This document shows positions 26,388 through 35,461 of a stretch of DNA of 64,000 nt, piece after piece (the stretch's first letter is position 1; each line of letters begins with the position of its first letter). The notes under the pieces were generated by a model, which saw only the letters and a list, made by a program, of their open reading frames with translations, searched no databases and was not told the DNA's origin. The position numbers were made by a program, and so were the translations under genes. This stretch comes from Bacillota bacterium (GTDB taxonomy: Bacteria > Bacillota > UBA4882 > UBA8346), in the NCBI GenBank assembly GCA_023400055.1, contig JAEXFN010000053.1, positions 62,001 through 126,000 of the forward strand, in the 5' to 3' direction.

Positions 26388-28091
26388 TCAGGGACGGGCC
26401 GCTTTGAATTTCTTGAACCGGTTGCCGTTGAATTTGGCGGTATTGTTCCGCGAAGACTGGCGGTTGGCCTTCTCGATGTTGACCCGCCGGCCGTTGAGTC
26501 GGTTCAGCTTCAGCGAACTCATCACTTCTTCGGCGTATGGCCGGGGCACGTCGACAAAGGTAAATTTCTCGCAGATATCGATCGCGCCGATCAGGTTGCG
26601 GGGCAGGCTGGTGTTGTCGGCGATGCTTTCGATGACGTGACGGGGCTGGATCCGGTCCAGACTGCCGGCGTTGATGAATAGGCGCACCATTTCGCTTTCA
26701 TTTTCAGCATTGGCGTCGAAGGAACCGGCGGCTGCGGCGTCAGCCGTTTCGCCATTCTTGGCCGGGCTGACCGCCATCTTTAATAGCGCGGCGGCGATGT
26801 CCATGGACGTGAGGTCATTCCCATTCTCATTTTCTTGTTCCCCGTTGAGGCCGGACTCTTCCAGCAACTTCTCGATGTAAGCGATGTATTTGGCGTGCTG
26901 GCCCGCGTTCAGCGTCTGTTTCAACTTGTCGAGAATGTTGCTGACCTTGCTTTCCTCGACATCCAGCAATGAGGGTGGTTTCAGAAAGGTGATGCTGGAC
27001 TTGGTGTAGCGCTGAATCTCCTTGAGTTTGAAAAGTTCCCCCCGGCCAAATAAGAAAGTATAGGCTTTGCCGGTCTTGCCGGCCCGCCCGGTCCGGCCGA
27101 TCCGGTGGACGTAATATTCTTCGTCGCTGGGCAGGTCATAGTTGAAAACCGCCTCGATATTGTCGACATCAATGCCGCGGGCCGCCACGTCGGTGGCGAT
27201 CAGGATTTCGATGGCGCCTTCCCGGAAACGGGCCATCACCTTATCCCGCTGCGCCTGTTTCATATCGCCGTGCAGCGCCTCAGCCATGTAACCGCTGGCG
27301 CTGAGTTTCGCCGCCAATTCGTCCACGCGCCGTTTGGTATTGCAGAAGACCAGCGCCAGCTTGATGCCGTTGGCGTCGATCAGCCGGGTGAAAACGTCCA
27401 GTTTGTTGGCCTCCCGGACCTCGAGGTAGAATTGCTCGACCCCCGGCACGGTCAGTTCCTTGTGGGCGATCTTGATCAGCAGCGGCTCTTTTTGATATTT
27501 GGTGGTCAGTTCGATGATTGGCCGCGGCATGGTAGCCGAGAACAGGATGGTCTGCCGTTCGGCGGGGACCTGTTCCAGGATGGTGTCGATGTCCTCCCGG
27601 AAGCCCATGTTCAACATCTCGTCCGCTTCGTCCAGGACCAGCATCTTCAGGTTGGAGAGCTTCAAGGTGTTCCGCCGCATGTGATCCATGACCCGGCCCG
27701 GCGTTCCCACGATGATCTGCGGATTGTTCCGCAGCGCCATGATCTGGCGCTCGATGGACTGGCCGCCGTAGATCGGCAGGATATGGATGCCCCTTTTGTG
27801 TTGGGCCACATTTTTCAGTTCTTCCGCGGTCTGAATGGCCAATTCCCGGGTGGGACTGAGGATCAGCACTTGAATGGTCCGCAGTTGGGGGATGATCCCT
27901 TCGATGGCCGGGATGCCGAAGGCGCAGGTCTTGCCGGTGCCGGTCTGCGCCTGGCCGATGACGTCCTTTCCTTCCAGAATCGGCGGAATGGCCTGGGATT
28001 GAATGGGGGTGGCCTCTTCGAAACCCATTTCGGCGACGGCCTTCAATACCTCTTTAGAGAGGTTCAATTCGCTAAAAATAAGTTGGTTCAT
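26388..28091 (-). CDS. deaD: DEAD-box RNA helicase with DbpA-type RNA-binding tail
   Basis: About 567 residues, start ATG 28091 (AAAGGAACGATC upstream). Helicase motifs run in order: Q motif (GFEEATPIQSQAIP), I AQTGTGKT, Ia PTRELA, Ib TPGR, II DEAD in VLDEADEMLNMGF, III SAT, IV VFCNTKR, V ATDVAARGID and VI HRIGRTGRAG. The C-terminus from about residue 480 is a DbpA/CsdA-like RNA-recognition fold (VRLFINAG...VDVPRPYAEEV), ending in a basic tail. It unwinds RNA in ribosome assembly or mRNA decay, often in the cold. A linker unique to this family member is rich in Asn/Ala. Confidence 0.93.
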   Translation of the reverse strand: MNQLIFSELNLSKEVLKAVAEMGFEEATPIQSQAIPPILEGKDVIGQAQTGTGKTCAFGIPAIEGIIPQLRTIQVLILSPTRELAIQTAEELKNVAQHKRGIHILPIYGGQSIERQIMALRNNPQIIVGTPGRVMDHMRRNTLKLSNLKMLVLDEADEMLNMGFREDIDTILEQVPAERQTILFSATMPRPIIELTTKYQKEPLLIKIAHKELTVPGVEQFYLEVREANKLDVFTRLIDANGIKLALVFCNTKRRVDELAAKLSASGYMAEALHGDMKQAQRDKVMARFREGAIEILIATDVAARGIDVDNIEAVFNYDLPSDEEYYVHRIGRTGRAGKTGKAYTFLFGRGELFKLKEIQRYTKSSITFLKPPSLLDVEESKVSNILDKLKQTLNAGQHAKYIAYIEKLLEESGLNGEQENENGNDLTSMDIAAALLKMAVSPAKNGETADAAAAGSFDANAENESEMVRLFINAGSLDRIQPRHVIESIADNTSLPRNLIGAIDICEKFTFVDVPRPYAEEVMSSLKLNRLNGRRVNIEKANRQSSRNNTAKFNGNRFKKFKAARP

Positions 28092-28358
28092 GATCGTTCC
28101 TTTGCTTTTTAAATAAAATTGGATTACGTTACGTTGTGATGATCGAGGTGTCCATGCCGTTATTTTGATTGAGAGAACCATAATTTATTACCGTATCGTA
28201 AAGTCAAAGCAAGCTGCCCTCCGCCTTTGAGAAGGCTGGAAAACGGGCTGGCGCTGTCGGACTTGGATAAAACAAATCCCCCGCCAATTAAAGAACCTAT
28301 CGCATGGGGATTGGCCAAAGCGATGGGTATGGCAAGGGATTTTCATCACACGACTAGC

Positions 28359-28658
28359 TTAATATTGACGGCGGGGTTGAAAACAATCGCGGCAGTAAAC
28401 CGGTTTGTCGCCGCTGGGTTGGAACGGAACCGTAGCCGTTTTTCCGCAAGTGTGGCAGATCGCGGTATACATGGGCCGATCCGAACGACCGCCCCGATCA
28501 CCGCGTCGACCGGATTGCTCTTTCCGGGCGGCCCGGCAAGACGGGCAACGGCCGGGTTCGTTAGTGAATCCTTTCGATTCGAAAAACTCTTGTTCGCTGG
28601 CGGTAAATGTGAAATCATTCCCGCAATCCTTGCATGTCAGTGTTTTGTCTTGGTACAT
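28359..28658 (-). CDS. Zinc-ribbon protein, 99 residues
   Basis: Two CxxC pairs near the N-terminus (CKDCGNDF and CPSCRAARK) match the zf-trcl type zinc ribbon, and two more (CHTCGKTATVPF and CRDCFQPR) form a second CxxC-type ribbon found in a widespread family of small bacterial proteins. A basic RG-rich linker (RRGDRGGRSDR) lies between, suggesting nucleic-acid contact. GGAGGTTTTCTT precedes ATG. It lies upstream of the DEAD-box helicase on the same strand; such proteins are often cold- or RNA-related, but its function is not established. Confidence 0.8.
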   Translation of the reverse strand: MYQDKTLTCKDCGNDFTFTASEQEFFESKGFTNEPGRCPSCRAARKEQSGRRGDRGGRSDRPMYTAICHTCGKTATVPFQPSGDKPVYCRDCFQPRRQY

Positions 28659-28845
28659 AAGAAAACCTCCATTTTTAAGCCTAGTGGGCTATTTACCTTT
28701 CCCTCGGGCTTATATAGGAGGCAATTTCTCGATTTGAATTTGCGAACCATACGAACCTCAGTTTAGGCATTATGATAATTATATCATGAATTCACAGGAA
28801 TACAAGTAAAAAAATGGCATCGGTAAATCTTTTTGATCCGCGCAA

Positions 28846-28876
28846 GAAATAGCGGCCGCTCAAAGGCCGCTATTTC
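28846..28876 (-). terminator. Hairpin ending the pentose operon
   Basis: A 12-bp perfect stem GAAATAGCGGCC/GGCCGCTATTTC with a 7-base loop lies 27 bp beyond the xylose-isomerase-like stop. The T-run on the minus strand is weak. Confidence 0.6.
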
Positions 28877-28902
28877 AAATGCAGTTTTGCTGATTTTTCG
28901 CC

Positions 28903-30042
28903 TTACCCGCGATACAATACCTCGAAGATGCCGCAGGCGTCCACTACGGCGGCGCGCATCATGTCCTCGGCCTTGGCGGTCGCGCGTTGCTCCAGATGTT
29001 TCAGGAGCAGCGCGGTATCGAGATGACGGGCAGCTTGTTCGCAAGCATCCCAGTAGAGGATCGAGCGGATGACCCGGTCGACGCCCTGTTCCTCGTTGTC
29101 ATAGGCCCGGACCTGCATGTCATGGCCTTTCCAGCGGTTGAAGCCCGCATCGTGAATCAAGCCGGCGATGGCGATGTTCATGCCGTTGATCCGGGTGCCG
29201 TGGTCGATATCGTATTTGCCGGGGCCGCCGAGGATGATCCCGTCGTTGTAGCCCTGGCTGTTGAGGTGCATGTGGACCATGGCATCGTTGTCCAACTCCT
29301 CGACGGAGTCATAGACATGGTCGAGGCCGATCATCTCGGAATGGCCGAACTCCTTGTTGACGCCTTTCTGCTTGCGGGAAATGCCGAACTCCTCCTCCAG
29401 CTTGCGCCAGAAGAGCAGCGCCGAGGCGACGGTGGGGATCAGCATCGCCGGATGGCCTTCGTTCGGTTTGGGCTCGAAGCCGATGTGTAGTTTCCCGCCC
29501 AGCTCGGCCTCGCGGCGGCAGAGACCGGCGACGCTCTCCTTGAGGTTCTGGTACATGCGGCGGATGCCCACCGAAGCCAGGTCATAACCGTAGGAGCCGT
29601 TCCAGAGGATCAGCGACGGCGCCAGCGCCGGATCGGGATGCCAGGCTTTCTTCATGGTGCCGTAGGCCAGTTCGACCGTTCGAAGGCCCAGCTCCTCGGC
29701 AGCTTTGCGCTCGTTGGGATCCAGCGAAGCGATTCCGCCGTAGCCGAAATGAGAATGAGCGCCGGGGGTGATCATCGCCAGATGCATGCCCGCGTCGAGC
29801 AGGGCGTCGGCCATGGCCGCGGCGTTTTGGTCGTTAATCTCGGCGTCGTAATGGACTTCATAACCGAGCTCGATGTGATCGGGCATGCGGGGGGCGATTT
29901 TCTGCTTGATCAGGCCGATGACCGCTACGGAATCCAGCCGGTCGGCGCTCCAGGCCGGCCGCATGTCGGCCGGAGTGAAGCCGCTCTTGCCGGGATTGAA
30001 GGTCCAGCGACAGACGCTGTGGTAAGACTTGGGAATGGTCAT
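28903..30042 (-). CDS. Xylose-isomerase-like sugar isomerase
   Basis: A 379-residue TIM-barrel protein. HIGFEPKPNEG at residues 187-196 is the metal-ligand strand of xylose isomerases, followed by KGVNKEFGHSEMIGLDH, VHMHLNSQGYND and a HDMQVRAY segment with further ligands. It lies 18 bp after the xylulokinase gene in the same operon, which supports D-xylose to D-xylulose conversion. The usual HD catalytic pair context (FHDxD) is not evident, and the length and spacing differ from typical XylA, so it is a divergent member and might prefer another aldose. Confidence 0.75.
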   Translation of the reverse strand: MTIPKSYHSVCRWTFNPGKSGFTPADMRPAWSADRLDSVAVIGLIKQKIAPRMPDHIELGYEVHYDAEINDQNAAAMADALLDAGMHLAMITPGAHSHFGYGGIASLDPNERKAAEELGLRTVELAYGTMKKAWHPDPALAPSLILWNGSYGYDLASVGIRRMYQNLKESVAGLCRREAELGGKLHIGFEPKPNEGHPAMLIPTVASALLFWRKLEEEFGISRKQKGVNKEFGHSEMIGLDHVYDSVEELDNDAMVHMHLNSQGYNDGIILGGPGKYDIDHGTRINGMNIAIAGLIHDAGFNRWKGHDMQVRAYDNEEQGVDRVIRSILYWDACEQAARHLDTALLLKHLEQRATAKAEDMMRAAVVDACGIFEVLYRG

Positions 30043-30060
30043 TGTAAAATCCTCCCTTAC

Positions 30061-31557
30061 TTATTGGTTTTTATGGAGCTGCTGGACGAGCAGGGCCCGC
30101 CAGCGTTGGTACGCTTCCTGGTAGGCCGGTTGCAGCGCCGGATCCGGTTCGATGACCTTGATCGACTGCAGGCCGGCGAAGGCTTCGTCGAAATTACGGT
30201 AAATGCCCGCGCCGACCCCGGCGCCCCGGGCCGCGCCCTGGGAACCGTCGGTGTTGTACAGCTTCACCTGGGCTCCGGTGACCGATGCGAAAGCCTCGCC
30301 AAAGAGCGGGCTGAGGAACATGTTGGCGTGGCCGGCCTTGACCGCCTGGACATGGACGCCCATATCGCGCATGATCTCCAGGCCGTAATTGAGCGCGAAG
30401 ACGATCCCTTCCTGGGCGGCGCGCAGCAGATGGCTACGGTTATGAATGTTGAAGTTCAAGCCGTGAACGATCGCCCCGATCTCCCGGTTTTGCAGCGTCC
30501 GTTCGGCGCCGTTGCCGTAGGGCAGGATCGTCAGTCCGGCCGCGCCGACCTGGGCCTGGGCGGCCAGTTCGTTCATTTGCGGGTAACTGATGGCCGCGGA
30601 GCCCAGCAAGTCCCGGAGCCAGCGATTGAGAATGGCGGTGCCGTTCAGGCAGAGCAGGATGCCGTAGCGGGCCGCCGTTGCGCTGTGGTTGACGTGGACA
30701 AAGGTGTTCACCCGCGACTGCGGGTCATAGTTGGGCTGATCGCCGACGCCGTAGACCACGCCGCTGGTGCCGGCGGTGGCCGCCACCTCGCCCGGATTCA
30801 GGACGTTCAGCGAGAAGGCGTTGTTCGGCTGATCGCCCGCCCGGTAGGCGACCACGGTGCCGGGTTTCAGGCCCAGCTCCTCGGCTACCGCGGCGGTCAG
30901 TTCGCCCTGGTTCGAGAAGAGCGGGACGACCTCCGGCAACAGGTCCGGATCCAGCTGATAATAGTCCAGCACCAGCCGGGCCGGGGCTTGCTCCAGAAAA
31001 TCCCACCAGATGCCCTCGGAGAGGCCGGAAGGGGTGGTCCGGACCAGGCCGGTCAGCCGCATGGCGATGTACTCGCCGGGCAACATCGCCTTGTGGACCC
31101 GGCTGAAGATCTCCGGCTCATTCTTGCGGATCCAGCGCAGCTTGGAGGCGGTGAAGTTCCCCGGTGAGTTCAGGAGATGCTTGAGACAGGTCTCCGATCC
31201 CAGCGCGGCGAAAGCCTTATCGCCGATGGCCACGGCCCGGCTGTCGCACCAGATGATGGCCGGACGGAGCACCCGTTGCTGCCGGTCGACCACCACCAGC
31301 CCGTGCATCTGGTAGGAGAGGCCGATGGCCGCCACCTCCCGGAGATCGGCGCCCTCCGCCTTGATGGCCGCGGTGGCCAGCTTGACATGCTCCCACCAGG
31401 TGGCCGGATCCTGCTCGGCCCAGCCCGGCTGGGGCGCGGCGATGGCCAATTCGGTCTGGGGCGAAGTGGCCGAGGCGACCACCGCTCCGGTCGCCGCATC
31501 GAGCAGCGTAGCCTTGATCGAGGAACTGCCGATGTCATAACCGAGTAAATAAGCCAT
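30061..31557 (-). CDS. xylB: Xylulokinase
   Basis: A 498-residue FGGY-family kinase; start ATG 31557 with AAAAAGGAGTGA upstream. The phosphate-1 loop DIGSSSIKATLLD lies at residues 7-19, then GWAEQDPATWW, GLSYQMHGLV, WCDSRA (catalytic Asp region), AGDQPNNAFSLN, ATAGTSGVVYG (phosphate-2) and VKAGHANMFLSPLF. It phosphorylates D-xylulose to xylulose 5-phosphate for the pentose phosphate pathway. It is the middle gene of the ROK regulator, kinase and isomerase cluster. Confidence 0.93.
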   Translation of the reverse strand: MAYLLGYDIGSSSIKATLLDAATGAVVASATSPQTELAIAAPQPGWAEQDPATWWEHVKLATAAIKAEGADLREVAAIGLSYQMHGLVVVDRQQRVLRPAIIWCDSRAVAIGDKAFAALGSETCLKHLLNSPGNFTASKLRWIRKNEPEIFSRVHKAMLPGEYIAMRLTGLVRTTPSGLSEGIWWDFLEQAPARLVLDYYQLDPDLLPEVVPLFSNQGELTAAVAEELGLKPGTVVAYRAGDQPNNAFSLNVLNPGEVAATAGTSGVVYGVGDQPNYDPQSRVNTFVHVNHSATAARYGILLCLNGTAILNRWLRDLLGSAAISYPQMNELAAQAQVGAAGLTILPYGNGAERTLQNREIGAIVHGLNFNIHNRSHLLRAAQEGIVFALNYGLEIMRDMGVHVQAVKAGHANMFLSPLFGEAFASVTGAQVKLYNTDGSQGAARGAGVGAGIYRNFDEAFAGLQSIKVIEPDPALQPAYQEAYQRWRALLVQQLHKNQ

Positions 31558-31679
31558 GAAATCACTCCTTTTTATATAATGAATGGTTGAGGATCGAACT
31601 TTATTTTGGGGCGGCCGGTCCTTTAGAGACATGCCGCATGTTTGGGATCTATTTCAGCTCTAAACGGCGATTCCAGATT

Positions 31680-32828
31680 CTAAATCAGCTTATCCAGCGC
31701 CATCTCCGCCACGCCGAGAGCGGTGGCCCGGTCGCCCAGGCTCGAAAATTCCACCGTCAGGCCGCGGAAGGTCCGTTCCAGGGTGCGTTCCTTGATCTCT
31801 TTCAATAGCCGGTTGCGCAGCATTTCACCGCAGGTGGCGATCTTGCCGCCGACCACCACCAGCTCGGGATTGATGCCGTTGACGATGCCAGCGATGCCGA
31901 TCCCCAGATAGGTGGCGATCTCCTCCAGCACCGCGCCGGCGTCGGGATCGTCCGCCTCGGCCAAGGCCAGCAGATGATCGTAGGCGGCCAGCCGTCTGCC
32001 GGTGCGCTGCCAATATTGCTTCAGAGCGGCCTCATTGGAGGCGAAAACCTCCCAGCAGCCGTGATTGCCACAACGGCAGGCCGGACCGTCCGGGTCCAGG
32101 GTCATGTGGCCGAACTCGCCGGCGTGATGGCTGGCGCCCCGGTAGAGTCCGTTATTCAAGATCAGTCCGGCGCCGATGCCGATGCCCACCGAGATGAAGC
32201 AGAGGTTGGCCGAAAGCCGGCCCGCGCCGTAGACCTTCTCGCCGATCGCGGCGGCGTTGGCCTCGTTCTCGATCAGCAACGGCCGGTCCAGGGCGAGCAG
32301 CTGCCGGAGGTTGACATTGCGCCACTCCAGGTTGGGTGCGAATTCGATGATGCAGGAATCGGGGTCGACGATCCCGGGGATCCCGATTCCGATATGGGCC
32401 AGCTTGGCGGGATCGATCCCCGCCTGGGCGATCGCCTCCCGGATGGTGGTGCGGATCGCCGCGGCCACTTGCCATTCGTCGGGCGCCTGGAAGGGGACGC
32501 TGTCCCCGGCGATGGGTACGCCGTCGAAGTTCAGGACCACGCTGACCAGCCGGTCCACCTGCAGATCGATCCCCAGCACGTAAAGGGCGTCCGGGTTGAG
32601 GGTAAAGATCTCCGATTTGCGGCCGCCGGTCGATTTGGAAGTCCCGGAGGAGGTCAGCTTGCGCTCGTCGATGAGCTCGTTGATGAAGGTCGAGACCGTC
32701 GTCAGGCTGGTCCCCAGCTGATCGGCGATCTCTTTCTTGGAAACCGGGCCGTGCTCCTTGACGAAGCCGAAGATCTGCCGTTTATTGATGGAACGCATCC
32801 GTTCCTGGTTGATCGCTTTGCGTACCAC
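31680..32828 (-). CDS. xylR: ROK-family transcriptional repressor (XylR-like)
   Basis: A 382-residue protein starting at GTG 32828. Residues about 13-60 form a winged helix (GPVSKKEIADQLGTSLTTVSTFI), followed by a ROK sugar-kinase-like domain: GIDLQVDRLV, GIGIPGIVD, LIENEANAAA and the zinc site GPACRCGNHGCWE. It probably represses the downstream xylB and isomerase genes until xylose binds. A gap of 122 bp separates it from xylB, so a second promoter may lie there. A CcpA-like global role is unlikely from the fold. Confidence 0.88.
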   Translation of the reverse strand: MVRKAINQERMRSINKRQIFGFVKEHGPVSKKEIADQLGTSLTTVSTFINELIDERKLTSSGTSKSTGGRKSEIFTLNPDALYVLGIDLQVDRLVSVVLNFDGVPIAGDSVPFQAPDEWQVAAAIRTTIREAIAQAGIDPAKLAHIGIGIPGIVDPDSCIIEFAPNLEWRNVNLRQLLALDRPLLIENEANAAAIGEKVYGAGRLSANLCFISVGIGIGAGLILNNGLYRGASHHAGEFGHMTLDPDGPACRCGNHGCWEVFASNEAALKQYWQRTGRRLAAYDHLLALAEADDPDAGAVLEEIATYLGIGIAGIVNGINPELVVVGGKIATCGEMLRNRLLKEIKERTLERTFRGLTVEFSSLGDRATALGVAEMALDKLI

Positions 32829-33135
32829 GGGGTAGTCTTGGTCCTTTCAAAACTTCATAAAAAACTTTTAAAAAGTAATTTATAATATTCGGCTGCGGCT
32901 GGGAAAATTCCTGCCGCCGGACGGAATTTTTTGGGGAGCCGAGCGGCGCGGCCGCGGTTGATTGGGCTTTCAGCTGTGGTTGGAAGATCTTCGCACCAAC
33001 ATTTTCTGTAAAGATAAAATGAAAAGAATATTTCTTTTCCTGGGCATAGCGACGGCATCCCGGAGAATCGGGACGCAAACGGGGGATTTTTTCCACGAAC
33101 ATTGTTGGGGCAACTGTAACATTCAGGAAGGAGTA

Positions 33136-33213
33136 ATGCAAAGGATAGCGAATTTTTTAAATAGAGCCGCGCCGGCGGCTACTATACTCATAAGGAATGG
33201 AGAGCATGGGTAA
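33136..33213 (+). CDS. Possible 25-residue leader peptide overlapping the RQC-domain gene start
   Basis: ATG 33136 follows AGGAAGGAGTA and opens a 25-codon frame (MQRIANFLNRAAPAATILIR...) whose TAA lies just inside the next coding region, after the ATG at 33206. A -10-like TATACT (33183-33188) lies inside it, so transcription might instead begin further down. Translational coupling is possible, but a chance frame cannot be excluded. Confidence 0.28.
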   Translation: MQRIANFLNRAAPAATILIRNGEHG

Positions 33214-33862
33214 ACGAGTCAATCGGGTGAACTACACCCTCGATCCCAAAGACGTCACGGATTTACCCTTTGAAGAGATCCGGGCGATTTTACGCGGCGC
33301 CGACGATCTGATCATGCGCGCCGGCCGGACGATGCTTGCCAAGGTCCTCAAGGGTTCCCGGGAGAAAAAGCTCTTGGAAATGGGATTGGACAAAAATCCG
33401 GTCTATGGGATTTACCGGGAGGCATCCCTCGAAACGATCACCGCCCGGATCGATTGGGCCATCATCAACGGCTTCCTGGATCTGGAGTATGATTACCGTT
33501 TGCCGTTGTTGGTCTATACCGAGCGCGGCTGGGCCATTGAAAAGGACACCTACTCCGACGAGCTGCTGGAGCGGCTGCGGCAGGAAGCGCGCACCGGCCA
33601 CCTGGAGCTGGTAAACACCTTGAAGGATCGCGACCGGGGGCTAATCTTGCTGCTTTTGGCCAAGATCGAGGCCACCGGGGACCGCCGTTTCATTCCGGTG
33701 CTGGAGGCCTGGAGCAAGGCCGATTCCAAGAAGGTGCGCCGGGCGATCCACGAGGTCATCAGCACGCTGCAACAAGCCGGCGATCTGATTCCGCCCGACG
33801 AAGCCCCGGTTTACGACAACGTCATCGATCTGGCCGCCTACCGGGCGCGTAAAAAAGCCTAG
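33206..33862 (+). CDS. RQC-domain (RecQ C-terminal-like) DNA-binding protein
   Basis: About 218 residues. ATG 33206 is preferred over 33197, for spacing from TAAGGA. The first 120 residues (LDPKDVTDLPFEEIRAILRGADDLI, then VYGIYREASLETITARIDWAI and LVYTERGWAIEKD) look like a free-standing RQC winged-helix domain, as in the RQC-minor proteins, without any helicase part. The C-terminal 90 residues resemble a HEAT-like helical repeat (LILLLLAKIEATGDRRFIPVLEAW). It probably binds DNA, perhaps branched structures. Function unknown; it stands alone. Confidence 0.6.
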   Translation: MGKRVNRVNYTLDPKDVTDLPFEEIRAILRGADDLIMRAGRTMLAKVLKGSREKKLLEMGLDKNPVYGIYREASLETITARIDWAIINGFLDLEYDYRLPLLVYTERGWAIEKDTYSDELLERLRQEARTGHLELVNTLKDRDRGLILLLLAKIEATGDRRFIPVLEAWSKADSKKVRRAIHEVISTLQQAGDLIPPDEAPVYDNVIDLAAYRARKKA

Positions 33863-34245
33863 CCTGCCACGCGCCAAGGGTTTTGACCTCCGTGGTCCTT
33901 GCTTTTCGAAATATGAAATCGGCGATCGGCTGGCCTATCGGGCCGGGCGGGGCGACTCGCGACGTCGCCGCGGTTCCGGGCCTTTCATGATAGTTCCGGC
34001 CGATGCCGCAGTTTTCTTTCAGTCGCGCTTGTCGTCCGGCTCCCCGGGCGAATCCCCAGCGGCGCGCCTTCCAGATCCTTCGGCTTCGGCCTGACGGAAA
34101 CCCCGCAATGGTTGCTCCTCATCGGTTCCCGCAGCGCCTATTCTTCAATTTCGTCCATTGGCAAACATTTTCACGGAATTGGAATATCCGATTAGTCTGA
34201 TTAACGTCCCGGCTTTCGAAAAGGTTCCCGGATTTGTTAAGCGCG

Positions 34246-34500
34246 CCAAAATTTGTTCCGTCGTCCCGGGAAAGCCGGCCGGAAGGCCCGAAAAAGTCCG
34301 GAGCGGAACCGGAATCTCGTTGCGCAGGACCGCGATTCGCTAAAGCGGTTCCGGAATTACCGATCGCGCTTCCGCTGAACTCCCGGCAAGGACCGGAAAA
34401 CGGCAAAGCGCCCCTGGCCGAGCCGGCGGAAGGACCGTGCGGCCCCCAAGACGAACCGCCCGCGGCCCGGGCCGGTCCGGAAGCGGTTCGGTCGCGAGCG
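34246..34500. repeat. Array E: degenerate 21-bp repeats with a CCGG/CCGC core
   Basis: The tetramer CCGG or a near variant (CCGC, CTGG, CCGT, CCGA) recurs at 34288, 34309, 34330, 34351, 34372, 34393, 34414, 34435, 34456 and 34477, exactly 21 bp apart, usually preceded by GA, AA or TT. Weaker units precede it (34246 and 34266). The minus frame reads as heptads SGPCREF, SGSAIGN, SGTALAN, RGPAQRD, SGSAPDF. It fills the gap between the convergent RQC-domain gene and korB. The rest of the gap (33863-34245) is GC-rich, with no gene I can support. Confidence 0.72.
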
Positions 34501-34522
34501 CCGGGTCCGTTTTGGCAATTAA

Positions 34523-34550
34523 AAACCCCAGCCGGGTAGGGCTGGGGTTT
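34523..34550 (-). terminator. Terminator of the korAB operon
   Basis: AAACCCCAGCC/GGCTGGGGTTT forms an 11-bp stem with a 6-base loop; on the minus strand it ends in a TTTTT run, 48 bp past the korB stop. Confidence 0.9.
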
Positions 34551-34597
34551 GCTTTGAAAGGTTCGAATCCGTAAAACTCCATTCGGGCTGGGGCGCG

Positions 34598-35461
34598 TCA
34601 AGCGCGTTTCGATTCGATCAGCGCGGCCAGCTTGGCGCGGTCGGGACGGCGCCGGTAAAGCGGCTCGGTTTGGGCCCGATACGCCGCCAGCGTTTCCTCG
34701 AACGGCTTGCGGTCGCGATGGACGTAGAAGACCCCCAGCGGCAGACGGTCGGTCCGCAGCGCCTGGGCAAAGGCGGCGTTCCGGTCGGTCGGATCGTGGG
34801 TTTCGTCCAGATACTCGATGTGCTCCTTGAACCAGGCGTAGGTATTCAGCTTGTTAAAGGAGACGCAGGGGTGCAGGATATCGACCAGCGCGTAGCCAGG
34901 ATGGCGGATGGCCTGCTTCAGGATTTCCTTGGTCTGCTGGGCGTCGCCGCTGAAGGCCCGGGCCACGAAGGAAGCGTCGAGCGCGATGGCCGTGGCCAGC
35001 GGGTTGAACGGCTCAGTGCTCACCCCGCCCACCTGGACCGGGGTCACCAAGCCCAGCGGACTGGTCGGCGAGGCCTGGCCTTTAGTCAAACCGTAGACCA
35101 TGTTGTCGTGGACCAGGTTGGTAAGGTTGGGATTGCGCCGGATGGTGTGCATCCAGTGGTTGCCGCCCTCGCCGTACATGTCGCCGTCGCCGCTCTCGGC
35201 GATCACCGTCAGTCCAGGGTTGGACGCCTTGACGGCGGTGGCCGCCGGCAGCGCCCGGCCGTGCAGGCCGTTGAAGAAGTTGCATTTCAGATAATGGGGG
35301 ATCTTGGCGGCCTGGCCGATCCCCGAGACCATGACCAACTGGCCGGGTTCGATCCCCAGCTCAGCCAAGGCGGCTTTCAAGGCGCTCAGGATGCCGAAGT
35401 TGCCGCATCCCGGACACCAGGCGATATCGGTCTGTTCCAGATTGAAATCTTTGGCTTCCAT
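34598..35461 (-). CDS. korB: 2-oxoacid:ferredoxin oxidoreductase, beta subunit
   Basis: A 287-residue TPP-binding subunit. IAWCPGCGNFGILSALKAAL at the N-terminus carries the CxxC cluster ligands, and GDGDMYGEGGNHWMHTIRRNPN is the TPP/Mg motif (GDGD...N). VFDNMVYGLTKGQ-type and STEPFNPLATAIALDASFVAR blocks are typical of KorB/2-oxoglutarate or related oxidoreductases. With KorA it oxidatively decarboxylates a 2-oxoacid to acyl-CoA and reduces ferredoxin, a reaction of anaerobes. The start overlaps the korA stop by one base (TGATG). Confidence 0.93.
   Translation of the reverse strand: MEAKDFNLEQTDIAWCPGCGNFGILSALKAALAELGIEPGQLVMVSGIGQAAKIPHYLKCNFFNGLHGRALPAATAVKASNPGLTVIAESGDGDMYGEGGNHWMHTIRRNPNLTNLVHDNMVYGLTKGQASPTSPLGLVTPVQVGGVSTEPFNPLATAIALDASFVARAFSGDAQQTKEILKQAIRHPGYALVDILHPCVSFNKLNTYAWFKEHIEYLDETHDPTDRNAAFAQALRTDRLPLGVFYVHRDRKPFEETLAAYRAQTEPLYRRRPDRAKLAALIESKRA

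Noticed and set aside
28227..28766. Plus-strand frame opposite the zinc-ribbon gene
   Set aside because: The minus-strand protein has paired CxxC motifs and a good ribosome site, so the plus-strand frame is a shadow.
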